Assembly (NCBI GenBank): GCA_001795735.1
Contig: MGKQ01000023.1
Coordinates: 1 to 36,692, forward strand
Direction: 5' to 3'
Source: Candidatus Yanofskybacteria bacterium RIFCSPLOWO2_02_FULL_41_13
GTDB lineage: Bacteria > Patescibacteriota > Minisyncoccia > 2-02-FULL-40-12 > GWA2-44-9
Length of the DNA stretch: 36,692 nt
Shown: positions 18,348 through 27,878 of the stretch, piece by piece
Layout of the letters: each line of letters starts with the position of its first letter
Position numbering within the stretch: the first letter of the stretch is position 1
Notes under the pieces: generated by a model
Databases searched by the model: none
What the model saw: only the letters and a program-made list of their open reading frames with translations
What the model was told of the DNA's origin: nothing
Translations under genes and position numbers: made by a program

Positions 18348-18705
18348 TATTTCTTTTACTTATTCTCTTGTACATCCATATCTCAAAAACGGTAAAAAGT
18401 CCTCCAAATATTGAACCCAGATACCAACTGAGAACGTCGTGTCTTTTAAAAAAGATTAATATGACAAAAAGTACTGACAGTAACAATCCCCTCCTAAAAG
18501 AATCGTTCCATCTATCGCTATTTGCAATATTTAATATAAAAAATGCTATCGTACCGGCACCCCACATAAAAGCAAAGAGGGAAAGGAAGAAAAGCATCTT
18601 TATTCCATCCGTGGTTTTATATGGATCAAACGAAAATGATATCATGGCCATGCTCGTGCCGGCTAGAATAGTAATAAAAACTAAAAGAACCATTTGCCCA
18701 TTCAT
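18331..18705 (-). CDS. Small membrane protein, hypothetical
   Basis: Four hydrophobic segments. Confidence 0.55.
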   Translation of the reverse strand: MNGQMVLLVFITILAGTSMAMISFSFDPYKTTDGIKMLFFLSLFAFMWGAGTIAFFILNIANSDRWNDSFRRGLLLSVLFVILIFFKRHDVLSWYLGSIFGGLFTVFEIWMYKRISKRNNVLSE

Positions 18706-18828
18706 CCCGTTATAGACAGGTTGCGACCCAGTCGCAACCGTGCCTAGCTAATTTATTAAATATTGACCTATTGTGCAGTTTAATCACCGTTTTTATTTAT
18801 TATACGATCACTGTATCTCTAGTGGGAC

Positions 18829-19356
18829 TCATTGATTTATACTTACGGGCTGAGCTATGCCGGCTTGTTTGTTATATAAATCGTATATTGTCATCTTAAC
18901 CTTATTCGGGTCGGGTATGTCTCGGATAATAAACTCGGGCGCCTCGCCGGCTGACTGTATTTTGAGAGTGCCAAAATTGAGAAAAGTCGCTAAAATACCG
19001 CTTACGTTGATAGATATGTCCTGAATCTTATCCAGTCTCAGCGTAGCCGCTTCACGGTTAAAAAAACCTTTCTGCTCAACATTAATAATCCTTTTTTCGG
19101 TAACTATTAAAACGTCAAGATAATAATTTGTCCAGATGATAAAGAAGATTATCCAGGCAATAAGCAAAATAGTTGAATATATCGCCGAGAATAAAGCAAA
19201 GTCATTCCCTTTAATAGCTGTCGTATTCTCGCTTACCCAGAATAAAAACGGAGGTAAAGCCACAAAAAAAACCAGGAAAAGAATTTCAAAAACAAAAGAC
19301 AGCTTATGCCTTCTTACTTTTAAAACTACTTTTTCGCCCGGGTCTAAATCAATCAT
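18829..19356 (-). CDS. PH-domain (bPH2/YdbT-like) membrane protein
   Basis: Two hydrophobic segments then YLDVLIVTEKRIINVEQKGFFNREAATLRLDKIQDISINVSGILATFLNFGTLKIQSAG. Confidence 0.8.
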   Translation of the reverse strand: MIDLDPGEKVVLKVRRHKLSFVFEILFLVFFVALPPFLFWVSENTTAIKGNDFALFSAIYSTILLIAWIIFFIIWTNYYLDVLIVTEKRIINVEQKGFFNREAATLRLDKIQDISINVSGILATFLNFGTLKIQSAGEAPEFIIRDIPDPNKVKMTIYDLYNKQAGIAQPVSINQ

Positions 19357-19442
19357 AAGTTAATAAAAAAATTAAAAATAAAGGATAATTAATTTTTTAA
19401 ATTTTAAACTGTAATTTTTCACTTTGATTTTTAAATTTTACA

Positions 19443-19727
19443 CTAAATCGACTCGAGATATACCGCTAATGAAATTACCAATGTTACCAGCAGTACTGAC
19501 GATACGGCAAAATATACAATTGCCGCCTGACCTATAACTAATTTGTCTATTTCAAACTTTCTCCAGTGATAAGACAGAATGAGGCTTATTACCAAGAGAA
19601 AGATGCCGATAATACCGACTATGCCCCAAGCAATAAGGGAGCTATACGCAAGTATCGAGCTTAAAAATTTCAATAAAGAAAACTGGCTTGAGTTAAGTTG
19701 TGGCTGAATTATAGGAAATTGTAACAT
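19443..19727 (-). CDS. Small membrane protein (start at internal MLQFPII; the upstream part of the ORF runs through the tRNA)
   Basis: Two hydrophobic helices. Confidence 0.5.
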   Translation of the reverse strand: MLQFPIIQPQLNSSQFSLLKFLSSILAYSSLIAWGIVGIIGIFLLVISLILSYHWRKFEIDKLVIGQAAIVYFAVSSVLLVTLVISLAVYLESI

Positions 19728-19731
19728 ATTG

Positions 19732-19805
19732 CGCGGGCGACGGGACTCGAACCCGCGACCTCTTCCGTGACAGGGAAGCGCTCTAACCAATTGAGCTACG
19801 CCCGC
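19732..19805 (-). tRNA. tRNA-Asp(GTC)
   Basis: Minus strand GCGGGCGTAGCTCAATTGGTTAGAGCGCTTCCCTGTCACGGAAGAGGTCGCGGGTTCGAGTCCCGTCGCCCGCG; loop CTGTCAC, anticodon GTC; G discriminator; no encoded CCA. Confidence 0.95.
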
Positions 19806-19905
19806 CTTCGATCGCTAAAGCGATTTTCGGCGAGACTAAGCCCGCCAAGATTGCGAAGGCGATATTTAACTTGCAATTTAAAAATTCTAGCACGTTTTTA
19901 AGTAA

Positions 19906-19945
19906 ATAAAAAGCCCGGTAACGCATCCGATGGACGTTACCGGGC
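19906..19945 (-). terminator. Terminator after the 63-aa ORF
   Basis: GCCCGGTAACG ... CGTTACCGGGC; minus-strand continuation TTTTTATTT. Confidence 0.75.
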
Positions 19946-19960
19946 AGGCCTCGATAGATA

Positions 19961-20152
19961 TTATGGGGCTTGATAATCATATTCTTCGAGCCTTAACGGA
20001 CCACTTGTGACATACTGCTGTCCTATAAACTCAAGGGTTCTTTCAGCTCTTTCTTTCTCATCTATATCAAAGATCATTGGTTTTCCGCCATAAATCATCA
20101 ATCTGCCGTCGTAATTTACTATCCTTATCTTTTTAACAGTTTTGCCAGCCAT
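19961..20152 (-). CDS. Hypothetical 63-aa protein
   Basis: ORF followed by a clear terminator. Confidence 0.5.
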   Translation of the reverse strand: MAGKTVKKIRIVNYDGRLMIYGGKPMIFDIDEKERAERTLEFIGQQYVTSGPLRLEEYDYQAP

Positions 20153-20222
20153 AATACCCTACCCTATAACAACTAATATGAAACTTCCGCTAAACTATCA
20201 AAACAATACAAAAATGCAAGAG

Positions 20223-21677
20223 TTATCTGTCAAACGACTCCTTTTTTGCGGCTTCCGTAAGAGGCCTTCTATTAACATAGAGCCAAGGAGTATCAACCAT
20301 TTTCTTCTGGGCATCAATCAGACTCTTTGTACCGGCATAACTTACGGCTGACTTTAAATGGCCGCGGATCCTTCTTATCACCTTGGCAACACCGCCCTCG
20401 ATATATTTTACTGGCCGAGGCTGACCTTCGGGAGCTTGGACATCATCCATTAACGCTTCCAGATTCTCATCGTCGTTGAACTCTTCGAGAGACGCCTCAA
20501 TGGATGTCTCCCCCTTGTACATTTTCACTCCATTTTCCACTAAGCCCGGGGCTTCGTCGGTACCGGCTAACATACTACCGAGCATAACCGTTGAAGCACC
20601 TCCGATAAGAAGAGCTGAAATAATATCACCGTCATCCTCAATCCCACCATCGGCAATGATCGGAACCTTACCCTCGGTGGCAAGGTACACTTCACGAACA
20701 GCTTGAAGCTGGGCAACGCCAAAACGAACATCAAGCCTAGTTCGGCATCCTTTACCGGGACCAACTCCTGCCTTTATTGCATCAACTCCCAGATCCATTA
20801 AGAACTTAGCTCCTTGGCCTGTGGCAATATTACCGGCAATAAGCTCTGCACCCGGGAACTTTGCTTTAAAATTATTAATTGCTAATTTTATGACCTCAGA
20901 ATGACCGTGAGCAATATCCATTAAAATCACATCTACTCCAGTATCTACTAAGAGCTCAGCCCTCTCCATATAATCTCCGGAGGCACCGATCGTTGCTCCG
21001 ACCAGAAGCCGGCCCTTACTATCCTTGGTTGTATATGGCTTTTGCTTAGCCATTTTTAAGTCCTTCATCGTTATCAGGCCAACAATATTTGCGTCGTCAT
21101 CAATAAGCGGCAGTTTTTCGACTCTACGACGGCTCATTCTTAATTCCGCTTCCTCCATAGATATGTTTTGGTATCCGCATATTAATTCGGTAAAGATTGA
21201 CATCCGATTTTTGACTAGCTCTGAATCTAGGCCGAAGATATCTCTGGTGGACAAGACTCCGACAAGCTTCATACTACCGGGAGATTCACACACAAGAAGT
21301 CCGCTTACTTTCTTTTTTCTGATTAACTCTCTGGCCTCGCCAATGATGGCTTCTTGATGTATAACAAGCGGATTCTCGATGATATATGACTGAGACCGCT
21401 TTACTTCTCTTACTTTTTCCGCCTGAACTTCCTTTGAATATCGGCGATGGATAAAACCGAAACAGCCCATCGAAGACATGGCTTTCATCATCCGGCCGCC
21501 GGTTACAGTTCTCATATTAGCCGAGACTATTGGAGCGCCGCGAAGAATAATATTTCTTGAAAGAGGCATAGATAAATCTATATTCTCTTTAGTTCTCGAC
21601 AAGACTTGCCCGTGCTGAGGACGAAGCAAAAAGTCCTTAAAGGTTGTTCCTATGAACATATCCTCGATGGATCGCAT
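20223..21677 (-). CDS. guaB: IMP dehydrogenase family protein with CBS pair
   Basis: TIM-barrel motifs (GVGPGKGCRTR, IIADGGIEDDGDI, ALLIGGASTVMLGSMLAGTDEAPG); CBS-like insert (residues ~95-215). Confidence 0.88.
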   Translation of the reverse strand: MRSIEDMFIGTTFKDFLLRPQHGQVLSRTKENIDLSMPLSRNIILRGAPIVSANMRTVTGGRMMKAMSSMGCFGFIHRRYSKEVQAEKVREVKRSQSYIIENPLVIHQEAIIGEARELIRKKKVSGLLVCESPGSMKLVGVLSTRDIFGLDSELVKNRMSIFTELICGYQNISMEEAELRMSRRRVEKLPLIDDDANIVGLITMKDLKMAKQKPYTTKDSKGRLLVGATIGASGDYMERAELLVDTGVDVILMDIAHGHSEVIKLAINNFKAKFPGAELIAGNIATGQGAKFLMDLGVDAIKAGVGPGKGCRTRLDVRFGVAQLQAVREVYLATEGKVPIIADGGIEDDGDIISALLIGGASTVMLGSMLAGTDEAPGLVENGVKMYKGETSIEASLEEFNDDENLEALMDDVQAPEGQPRPVKYIEGGVAKVIRRIRGHLKSAVSYAGTKSLIDAQKKMVDTPWLYVNRRPLTEAAKKESFDR

Positions 21678-21724
21678 GTAATCTACCCCTTATTTTTAAT
21701 GTTCATGAGATACTAATAACAAAA

Positions 21725-21764
21725 AATCCCACACATAACAAGCAATCTTGTTATGTGTGGGATT
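21725..21764 (-). terminator. Long perfect stem terminator
   Basis: AATCCCACACATAACAAG-CAAT-CTTGTTATGTGTGGGATT (18-bp stem). Confidence 0.75.
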
Positions 21765-21778
21765 GATCTATAACTCTG

Positions 21779-22246
21779 TTATTCCTCGTCTAAGACCGGA
21801 TGCCAATATATTTTTTCTATTTTACGGGTATTGTTGTACGTATAGTGGTGCTTCCACGGAAAGCCGGTATCTTTTGAGTTATTGCTTATCGCCATATTGC
21901 TACCGATATAAAACCCATTGTGGTAGTGAGGTAATCCGTCTTTGTCTCCTAGTTTCTGCTCCCAAATTATAACCGCTCCCGGTTCTAAATCTTTAATTTC
22001 GAACCAGCCACTTTCAAGCATATCTTTTTCAGTTCCTACCACGGTCGTATGAATATCGCCTATTAATTTATTTAAATAGAGAACGGAGGATAGAAACATA
22101 GCACAGCTCAACCCGCCATTTTCTAAAACATCAGTTTCTTTTCCGTCAACTTCAAAATATTGGTTCCTGAACATCCAATTCTCGCCCTTAGCGGCATTTT
22201 CTATCATCGTTAAATAATTTTTCTTTTTAAGTAATTTTAAACTCAT
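21779..22246 (-). CDS. NlpC/P60-like or CHAP-like cysteine peptidase fold protein
   Basis: GLSCAMFLSSVLYL (Cys), PGAVIIWE, HYHNGFYIGSNMAISNNS (His). Confidence 0.5.
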   Translation of the reverse strand: MSLKLLKKKNYLTMIENAAKGENWMFRNQYFEVDGKETDVLENGGLSCAMFLSSVLYLNKLIGDIHTTVVGTEKDMLESGWFEIKDLEPGAVIIWEQKLGDKDGLPHYHNGFYIGSNMAISNNSKDTGFPWKHHYTYNNTRKIEKIYWHPVLDEE

Positions 22247-22288
22247 TTTGTCCTTTGTTAAAAATCTTTCGTTAAAGACACTATATCA

Positions 22289-22318
22289 TAAGGGGCATCT
22301 TTGCAAAGATGCCCCTTA
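22289..22318 (-). terminator. Perfect 30-bp palindrome, terminator of the surface-protein operon
   Basis: TAAGGGGCATCTTTGCAAAGATGCCCCTTA. Confidence 0.65.
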
Positions 22319-22356
22319 TTAATACGTAATCCGTAATTCGTAATAATTTAATAGTT

Positions 22357-24369
22357 TCAACGGGGTATTATCTCCCTCCACGTCGGTATCGCCCCCTGAA
22401 TATTGATCTGGGTAGTATTATTAGTACAGCTTCCCACATCATCACCTGAAGTTATAGCAACATTGTATAATCCCGTCGTAGCATAAGTAACAGTTGGCGG
22501 AACCTGGCCGGTAGCACTTGCTGGGTTGCCTCCGGTAAAAATCCAACTCCAGTTTTGCCCCGATGAACCGACGGCAAAATTAGTTCTGTCAGAAAATTGG
22601 ACCGGAGTTCCCGCTCCCGGATTTAAAGGCGCCCAGATGGGACCATAATTTAGAGCTGAGCGATTATCCGGCCAGGCGTGAACCGGTGTTCTCCATCTTG
22701 TATTTCCTGGTTGGCATCCACCGGGACTGGAAGGATATCCGTTACAAGCACTCATGTTAGTCCAACCAGACGCCGCGCCCGTACTATTCCAAACCATGAC
22801 TCTGGCATAGTAAACAGTGTTAAACGCGAGTTTACCGGTTGGTATTGCGTATTCGGTAAAAGTACCTCCCCCGCATCCTAACCCAGAAGGACATGAATCA
22901 TCTTCCGGACTGCCGAATGCCGGATCATTGTCAACTTGAACACGGTAACCATCTTGCGGGTTTGGGTTAGAAATCGAGTAATCCCAATCAACAGTCCCCA
23001 CTGGCCCCGAGGTGCAGTAATTGGGTTCAGTTAGTCTTACATCTGAAACAGTTGTCTGTACTCTATACAAACCGAAATTATGAACTATCGGCACGGTTAT
23101 ATTCTTCTCACAAACCTCGCCAAACCACTCCACGCGCTGTTGAATCATCTGAAAACGGATTGGATAAGTTCCCGGCGTTGTCGGAGTGATGAGATTATTA
23201 TAATTAAAGGTAACTTGCTCACCAGTATTAACGGGGGAGATGGGCAAAATAGGATCCCGGCCCGGACCATCAAAATGAATTAATGGTTCAACCGGATCAT
23301 CAAAATCCGGATTAGCATATGTCGGCCCAGGAGGAGTAGTCATACTGTGATATTCTAAGGGATCCTGAGCATCATTTTTCCAAGTCCTAGTGCCAGTATT
23401 TTGAATAGTAACCTGGGCACTGAAGGTTTGATACGGCGGTGGAAGTACGATATTTGGAGCAACAACACTAATGCATCGGGAATCATTTGGCGGGTCAACA
23501 GTAACTGAATCTTGGGTACTCACGCCAACACTGTTAGTACAAGTTAGAGTGTATGTTGTCCTACTTGTAAGCTTTCCTGTCGGTACGTTACCCGATGTTC
23601 CGAACCAACCACCCGGAACGACAGAGCACAAAGCCGCATTAGCGCAAACTGATCCGCTTGTCCCGCACCATTCTAAAGTAGCTGAGGTATTGTAGAAAAT
23701 AGTACAGTCACCAGGGTTGTTGTTACAGGTTATATTAGCCGTAGGAGGAGGCGGCGGAACACATCCCGATTGTGGTATCAGCGTGAATGTCTCCCAGCCA
23801 CCTGCAGAATTCCTGTCAGCATTAACGCCTTGGCCAGATACGTAAGTCGTGTCTGGAGTAGCTTGTCCTCCGCCACCTTCAGCAACCACATAATAATTAT
23901 CAGTTGTTCTAATGGCAACCAGATTCGGCTCTCCTTTGGTCTCTAGTACAAATTCTTCCCAAGATCCCAGAGGAGGAGGAGGGAAGGTTCTTGCATTAAA
24001 GGCAGGGAATTCAGAAGGAGGACCTCCACCGCTTTCGGCAACAGCATAATAGCCGCCACTAGTTCTTATGTAAATCTTACCTCCTCCAGCATCTTCTAAC
24101 GTAAAAATTTCATCTGGGCCGATAGCGTCTTTATCGGCATTTATCGTCTTGTTCGGGCCACCTCCGTCTTGAGCAGTCAGATAACGTGTCCCGTTATCAG
24201 TCCTAAAAGCGGCCGTACAGGGAAACGATATCGGGAGGTGCGAGGCATAGGCCTCTCTGGGTATGTCGTTCTTAAAAATAAACGAGATAAAAGATAAAAT
24301 TAAAAATAAGGCCGTAACAGCAATAAAAAACTTTCTCTTTATTTGTCTTTTTCTTATGACCATGAACAA
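22357..24369 (-). CDS. Secreted/anchored protein with fascin-like beta-trefoil region and PKD domain
   Basis: N-terminal TM; RTDNGTRYLTAQDGGGP / IRTSGGYYAVAESGGGP / IRTTDNYYVVAEGGGG repeats; C-terminal PKD-like NWSWIFTGGNPASATGQVPPTVTYATTGLYNVAI. Confidence 0.75.
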   Translation of the reverse strand: MFMVIRKRQIKRKFFIAVTALFLILSFISFIFKNDIPREAYASHLPISFPCTAAFRTDNGTRYLTAQDGGGPNKTINADKDAIGPDEIFTLEDAGGGKIYIRTSGGYYAVAESGGGPPSEFPAFNARTFPPPPLGSWEEFVLETKGEPNLVAIRTTDNYYVVAEGGGGQATPDTTYVSGQGVNADRNSAGGWETFTLIPQSGCVPPPPPTANITCNNNPGDCTIFYNTSATLEWCGTSGSVCANAALCSVVPGGWFGTSGNVPTGKLTSRTTYTLTCTNSVGVSTQDSVTVDPPNDSRCISVVAPNIVLPPPYQTFSAQVTIQNTGTRTWKNDAQDPLEYHSMTTPPGPTYANPDFDDPVEPLIHFDGPGRDPILPISPVNTGEQVTFNYNNLITPTTPGTYPIRFQMIQQRVEWFGEVCEKNITVPIVHNFGLYRVQTTVSDVRLTEPNYCTSGPVGTVDWDYSISNPNPQDGYRVQVDNDPAFGSPEDDSCPSGLGCGGGTFTEYAIPTGKLAFNTVYYARVMVWNSTGAASGWTNMSACNGYPSSPGGCQPGNTRWRTPVHAWPDNRSALNYGPIWAPLNPGAGTPVQFSDRTNFAVGSSGQNWSWIFTGGNPASATGQVPPTVTYATTGLYNVAITSGDDVGSCTNNTTQINIQGAIPTWREIIPR

Positions 24370-24371
24370 TC

Positions 24372-26567
24372 TTACGGAACCGTTACCATCTTTGAACTTT
24401 CGGTTGTATTTACGTAGCCACTGATGGTTGTATGGCTCACCACATAATCCCCCGGTACAAGGTTAATAAATTCATAGTATCCTGAAGCGTTAGTCGTAGT
24501 TGTATATGTCGGACCGCTGGGCTGTTTGGTTAGAGTAACCGTTCTGCCGCTTAAAACAGGCTCGCCCGAATCTTTAACTCCCCCACAGCAAGTTGTTGTA
24601 TTTAAATCTTCATAAACATAGCCGGCAATAGCGCCCCCTCCCACTACAACATTGGCCGTGCAAACCGCATCAGGCTCAGCAGAACCGCCTAATTTTACTT
24701 GCCTCACTCTTACCGTATACGTTCCGGATGAAGAATAACTGCATAAATCGGTGTAAGTTCTTGGACTGGATGGCTGCCAATCGTTTGTTATTTCGTTATT
24801 TTCGGTAGTACCATTGTAATCGCAATCTATGAAATTATTACCCGAGTTAGTCGGCATATTTAAATTTGTAACCGTCACATCAACTCCGTTGAGCGGTGGA
24901 GGACCATTGTTTGGATTAACTGCCACCGTACATGACCAAGCAGTGGTTACATTAATAGTTACACTATCAGAACCTGATCCGCCCGGACCGGTACATGAAA
25001 TATTATAAGTATGAGATCCGACTGCCAACGGCCCGGTATTCTGATTCCCTGAAGTTGGTTGATTTGTACCCGACCAAGCTCCGGATTTAGTACAAGAGTT
25101 TGGATCTGCATTTTGAGCTAACCAATCTAAGTTAGAGCCGGTATTTGGTGAACTTAGACTGCCTGGATCGGCGGTAAGGGTAACAATCGGCGGACCGGTA
25201 CAAGTTGAAACATTAAAATTACAGCTGGCGGCATCACAAGTAGGAGGACCTCCTCCTGCAAAACCAAGAGAAATACAGGTCTGTCCGTTTAAATCTGACC
25301 CGTCACAATCCTCGCCAAATTCAACAATATTGTTTCCACAAACAGGGGGCGCTCCTCCGCATCCTCCTCCATAAGTATAGTTCGGTCCGCCGGGAGATGA
25401 GCTCGTAGTACCCGTTAAGTTAATTGCATCTATCCTAAAATACCATTCGGCCTGAGAAGGCCGGGCGGCAGGATAGGCTAATACGTTACTGGGTAATGTA
25501 GCCCACTTTACCCATGTTCCGCCAATCCAGGGCCTAGCCCAAACCTCATAGCTTGTCGCCCCCGAAGATGACGTCCAGTCTAAGTCGTAAGTATCTCCAT
25601 TATAACAACCAGCGGTGGTCAGAGTAAAAGGCCCCGGCGGCTGGCCGACTACATTAAAATTTTCATTACCACTATCAATCTCACCGTAACCAGCTGAACC
25701 GCGCGGTCCATAAGCTTTTAATTTAAGGTACGCCGGACCGGCACTTATAGCCGTACAGGTGTTAGCCCAATTAGTTCTCAAATCTTCAAAATAATTTCCG
25801 CTATCACCTAAACAGCTAATATTATTACTATGCTCAAATCGAAGAGGAATTCCACTGCCAGCCCCCAGTAATTGTAAGTCGCTTTCAGCTACTTCCCAAA
25901 GTACATTAAAACTCTGGCCGGTATTAACCGTTCCCCCGCTATCTGCCGGGGTTGTAAAATTAACAATACTGACTTTTCTGCCCTTCATAGTACCGGAAAT
26001 ATACGCCTCGGCATCATTAACATCGGTGATAATTTCAATCTGATTGTACCTAGTGGTAATATTTCCGCTTTCGCTATAAACAGCAGTCCTGGGTATCTCA
26101 TCGGCTATGGGAACTACGTTTATATTATTAGTATGAATATGATCAGAAGAAGAACAAGCGCAATCTCCGGGATCTACATCGGCAAATATATTACAATTGG
26201 CAGTGGTGAAATCATAAGTACTATAGAAACAAACATCGACCCGGATTCTTTTTTGACCGAAATTTGCGTGAGAATGCCCTTCTAGGTGGATAGCCACCTC
26301 ATAAATTTGAAAGCTTTGATCTGATACAGAAAATCTTGTAGGACATTGCTTAGTACCACCGTGCCTGTTACAAATCCATTCAAAATCATTCTGAGTTGTC
26401 GGCTGTCCATAATATACATTTGATTCGATCCAGTCAGTCTGAGGCCAAGTCTGAATTTCAGCAAAAGCACTTTTAGGTAAAATTACCCATAAAAAAAATA
26501 AAAATGTAGCTAGAAATAAATATAAAAATGTAGTTTTGTTAAGCATTTTATTTAAACGGCGATGCAA
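24372..26567 (-). CDS. Secreted multi-domain surface protein (Ig/FN3-like, Cys-rich CGNNIVEFGEDCDG repeat, SdrD-B-like C-terminus)
   Basis: Signal/TM segment FLYLFLATFLFFLWVILPKSAFA; CGNNIVEFGEDCDGSDLNGQTC; IAGYVYEDLNTTTCCGGVKDSGEPVLSGRTVTL. Confidence 0.75.
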   Translation of the reverse strand: MHRRLNKMLNKTTFLYLFLATFLFFLWVILPKSAFAEIQTWPQTDWIESNVYYGQPTTQNDFEWICNRHGGTKQCPTRFSVSDQSFQIYEVAIHLEGHSHANFGQKRIRVDVCFYSTYDFTTANCNIFADVDPGDCACSSSDHIHTNNINVVPIADEIPRTAVYSESGNITTRYNQIEIITDVNDAEAYISGTMKGRKVSIVNFTTPADSGGTVNTGQSFNVLWEVAESDLQLLGAGSGIPLRFEHSNNISCLGDSGNYFEDLRTNWANTCTAISAGPAYLKLKAYGPRGSAGYGEIDSGNENFNVVGQPPGPFTLTTAGCYNGDTYDLDWTSSSGATSYEVWARPWIGGTWVKWATLPSNVLAYPAARPSQAEWYFRIDAINLTGTTSSSPGGPNYTYGGGCGGAPPVCGNNIVEFGEDCDGSDLNGQTCISLGFAGGGPPTCDAASCNFNVSTCTGPPIVTLTADPGSLSSPNTGSNLDWLAQNADPNSCTKSGAWSGTNQPTSGNQNTGPLAVGSHTYNISCTGPGGSGSDSVTINVTTAWSCTVAVNPNNGPPPLNGVDVTVTNLNMPTNSGNNFIDCDYNGTTENNEITNDWQPSSPRTYTDLCSYSSSGTYTVRVRQVKLGGSAEPDAVCTANVVVGGGAIAGYVYEDLNTTTCCGGVKDSGEPVLSGRTVTLTKQPSGPTYTTTTNASGYYEFINLVPGDYVVSHTTISGYVNTTESSKMVTVP

Positions 26568-27033
26568 AAATAGTATACTCCAATAAAACCGCTTTAAATT
26601 CTTCTTTTCTAAAAATATTTTTTGAAGAAGTAACTTTTACCCGGGGACCGAATTCTTCAAATTCCTTTTGAAGAATATCTAAGCTGACATCAGTCTCGTT
26701 TCTTTTTAAATCCTCGATTTTATAGGTATAATTATTTTTTGCCGTTTCTTCTAAAGACGGGCGGATAAGCTCTATTCGCTTGAATTTAGTATCGGAAGCG
26801 ACCCTCACTTTAACCGCCGACGGTTTTGTCTGTTCTATTGCTTCTTTGCTATTTAAATCATCAAGGACATAATAACCATCCATATAAATATAACCGCCTT
26901 CAATTTTAGTTATTTCCCCAATAAAAAACCCGGCCTGAGGCCTGGAAGAGTATTCTTGATAGACGAAAAATCCAGCCAGAGTACAGGCAATAATTACAAC
27001 CGAAAGAATTACGATTTTTCTTAAATTTAGCAC
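26548..27033 (-). CDS. Hypothetical membrane-anchored protein, first gene of the surface operon
   Basis: N-terminal TM; ORF overlaps the next ORF by 20 nt. Confidence 0.6.
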   Translation of the reverse strand: MLNLRKIVILSVVIIACTLAGFFVYQEYSSRPQAGFFIGEITKIEGGYIYMDGYYVLDDLNSKEAIEQTKPSAVKVRVASDTKFKRIELIRPSLEETAKNNYTYKIEDLKRNETDVSLDILQKEFEEFGPRVKVTSSKNIFRKEEFKAVLLEYTIFASPFK

Positions 27034-27117
27034 TTAGAAGCTAGGTTTAAACGGGAAATCTAATACACTTATTATACCACTAAATTGACTCTTCTACCTA
27101 TAATGTGGATAAGCAAA

Positions 27118-27157
27118 AGGCCGCACAGTTTGATTTTTAGATCAAACTGTGCGGCCT
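27118..27157 (-). terminator. Terminator after the lipoprotein gene
   Basis: AGGCCGCACAGTTTGAT / ATCAAACTGTGCGGCCT (17-bp stem), minus strand continues TTTTGC. Confidence 0.75.
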
Positions 27158-27169
27158 CATCAAAGAAAC

Positions 27170-27823
27170 TCACTTCAGGTTGCATATAGAAGCCATGCCT
27201 GGATCATCACAGGCATTGTGCAGATTCATGAGGGCAACTGCGATACCCTCAATGCCGAAAGATGGTCTATGGTTGTTATACCTAAGGCCTACTTTTACGA
27301 TGAGGTTCTTCAGTTCTCCTGAAGGATAGAAGTTCATGCCAGATACTGTTACAATGTTAGATCCAGAACCAAGTGAGAGGGGACCTCCAACGCGGTGTTG
27401 AAGGTTTACTTCACCAAAGAAAAACTCAACATTAGCCCCGGTCGCTCCACCAGAATCAATGAGATCAATCTCGGCCGTAGCCTCAAAGCAAGCCGGACCA
27501 TAGCCAGTGCACCTGTCTCGAGGAAAAGGCGGAAAAGACATGATGGTAAGTCCGCCTAGTACTGTACTGTTAGGAGAATGCTCCAGGCGTATGATCTTAA
27601 AAAAAACGCCCAGATCATTTCCGTTAGCATCTCTGAACAGAATCCTTTCACTCGGTACGCTGATTACGTCCGATCTTGGAGCCGGATTAGGGTACTGCTC
27701 CTGAAAAGACAACGGTACTGGCGATGGGCCATTAGAGGATTTAAAAACAGAGCAGGCACCAGAGCCAGTAAACACTGAGGCCGCGAAAAACACAGCAAAA
27801 GACAGACGAAACATGGAACTCAT
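27170..27823 (-). CDS. Predicted lipoprotein, hypothetical
   Basis: N-terminal hydrophobic segment with lipobox-like TGSGAC. Confidence 0.6.
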   Translation of the reverse strand: MSSMFRLSFAVFFAASVFTGSGACSVFKSSNGPSPVPLSFQEQYPNPAPRSDVISVPSERILFRDANGNDLGVFFKIIRLEHSPNSTVLGGLTIMSFPPFPRDRCTGYGPACFEATAEIDLIDSGGATGANVEFFFGEVNLQHRVGGPLSLGSGSNIVTVSGMNFYPSGELKNLIVKVGLRYNNHRPSFGIEGIAVALMNLHNACDDPGMASICNLK

Positions 27824-27878
27824 ACAACACCCCTTTCTGGATGTTAACGATCTTGCAGTAATTATACTTTAATATAGG

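Noticed and set aside
18719-18739. Hairpin GGTTGCGACCCAGTCGCAACC
   Set aside because: Perfect 9-bp stem but no T run and no clear partner gene; function not supported.
24361-24374. Possible frameshift or split gene between the 731-aa and 670-aa surface proteins
   Set aside because: The second ORF has its own N-terminal hydrophobic signal/anchor segment, so two separate genes are more likely.
27104-27112. DnaA-box-like TGTGGATAA (reverse complement TTATCCACA), with TTGTCCACA near 854 and TATCCACAG near 16610
   Set aside because: Isolated single 9-mers, no cluster, no dnaA/dnaN and no clear AT-rich unwinding region nearby; not enough for an origin call.
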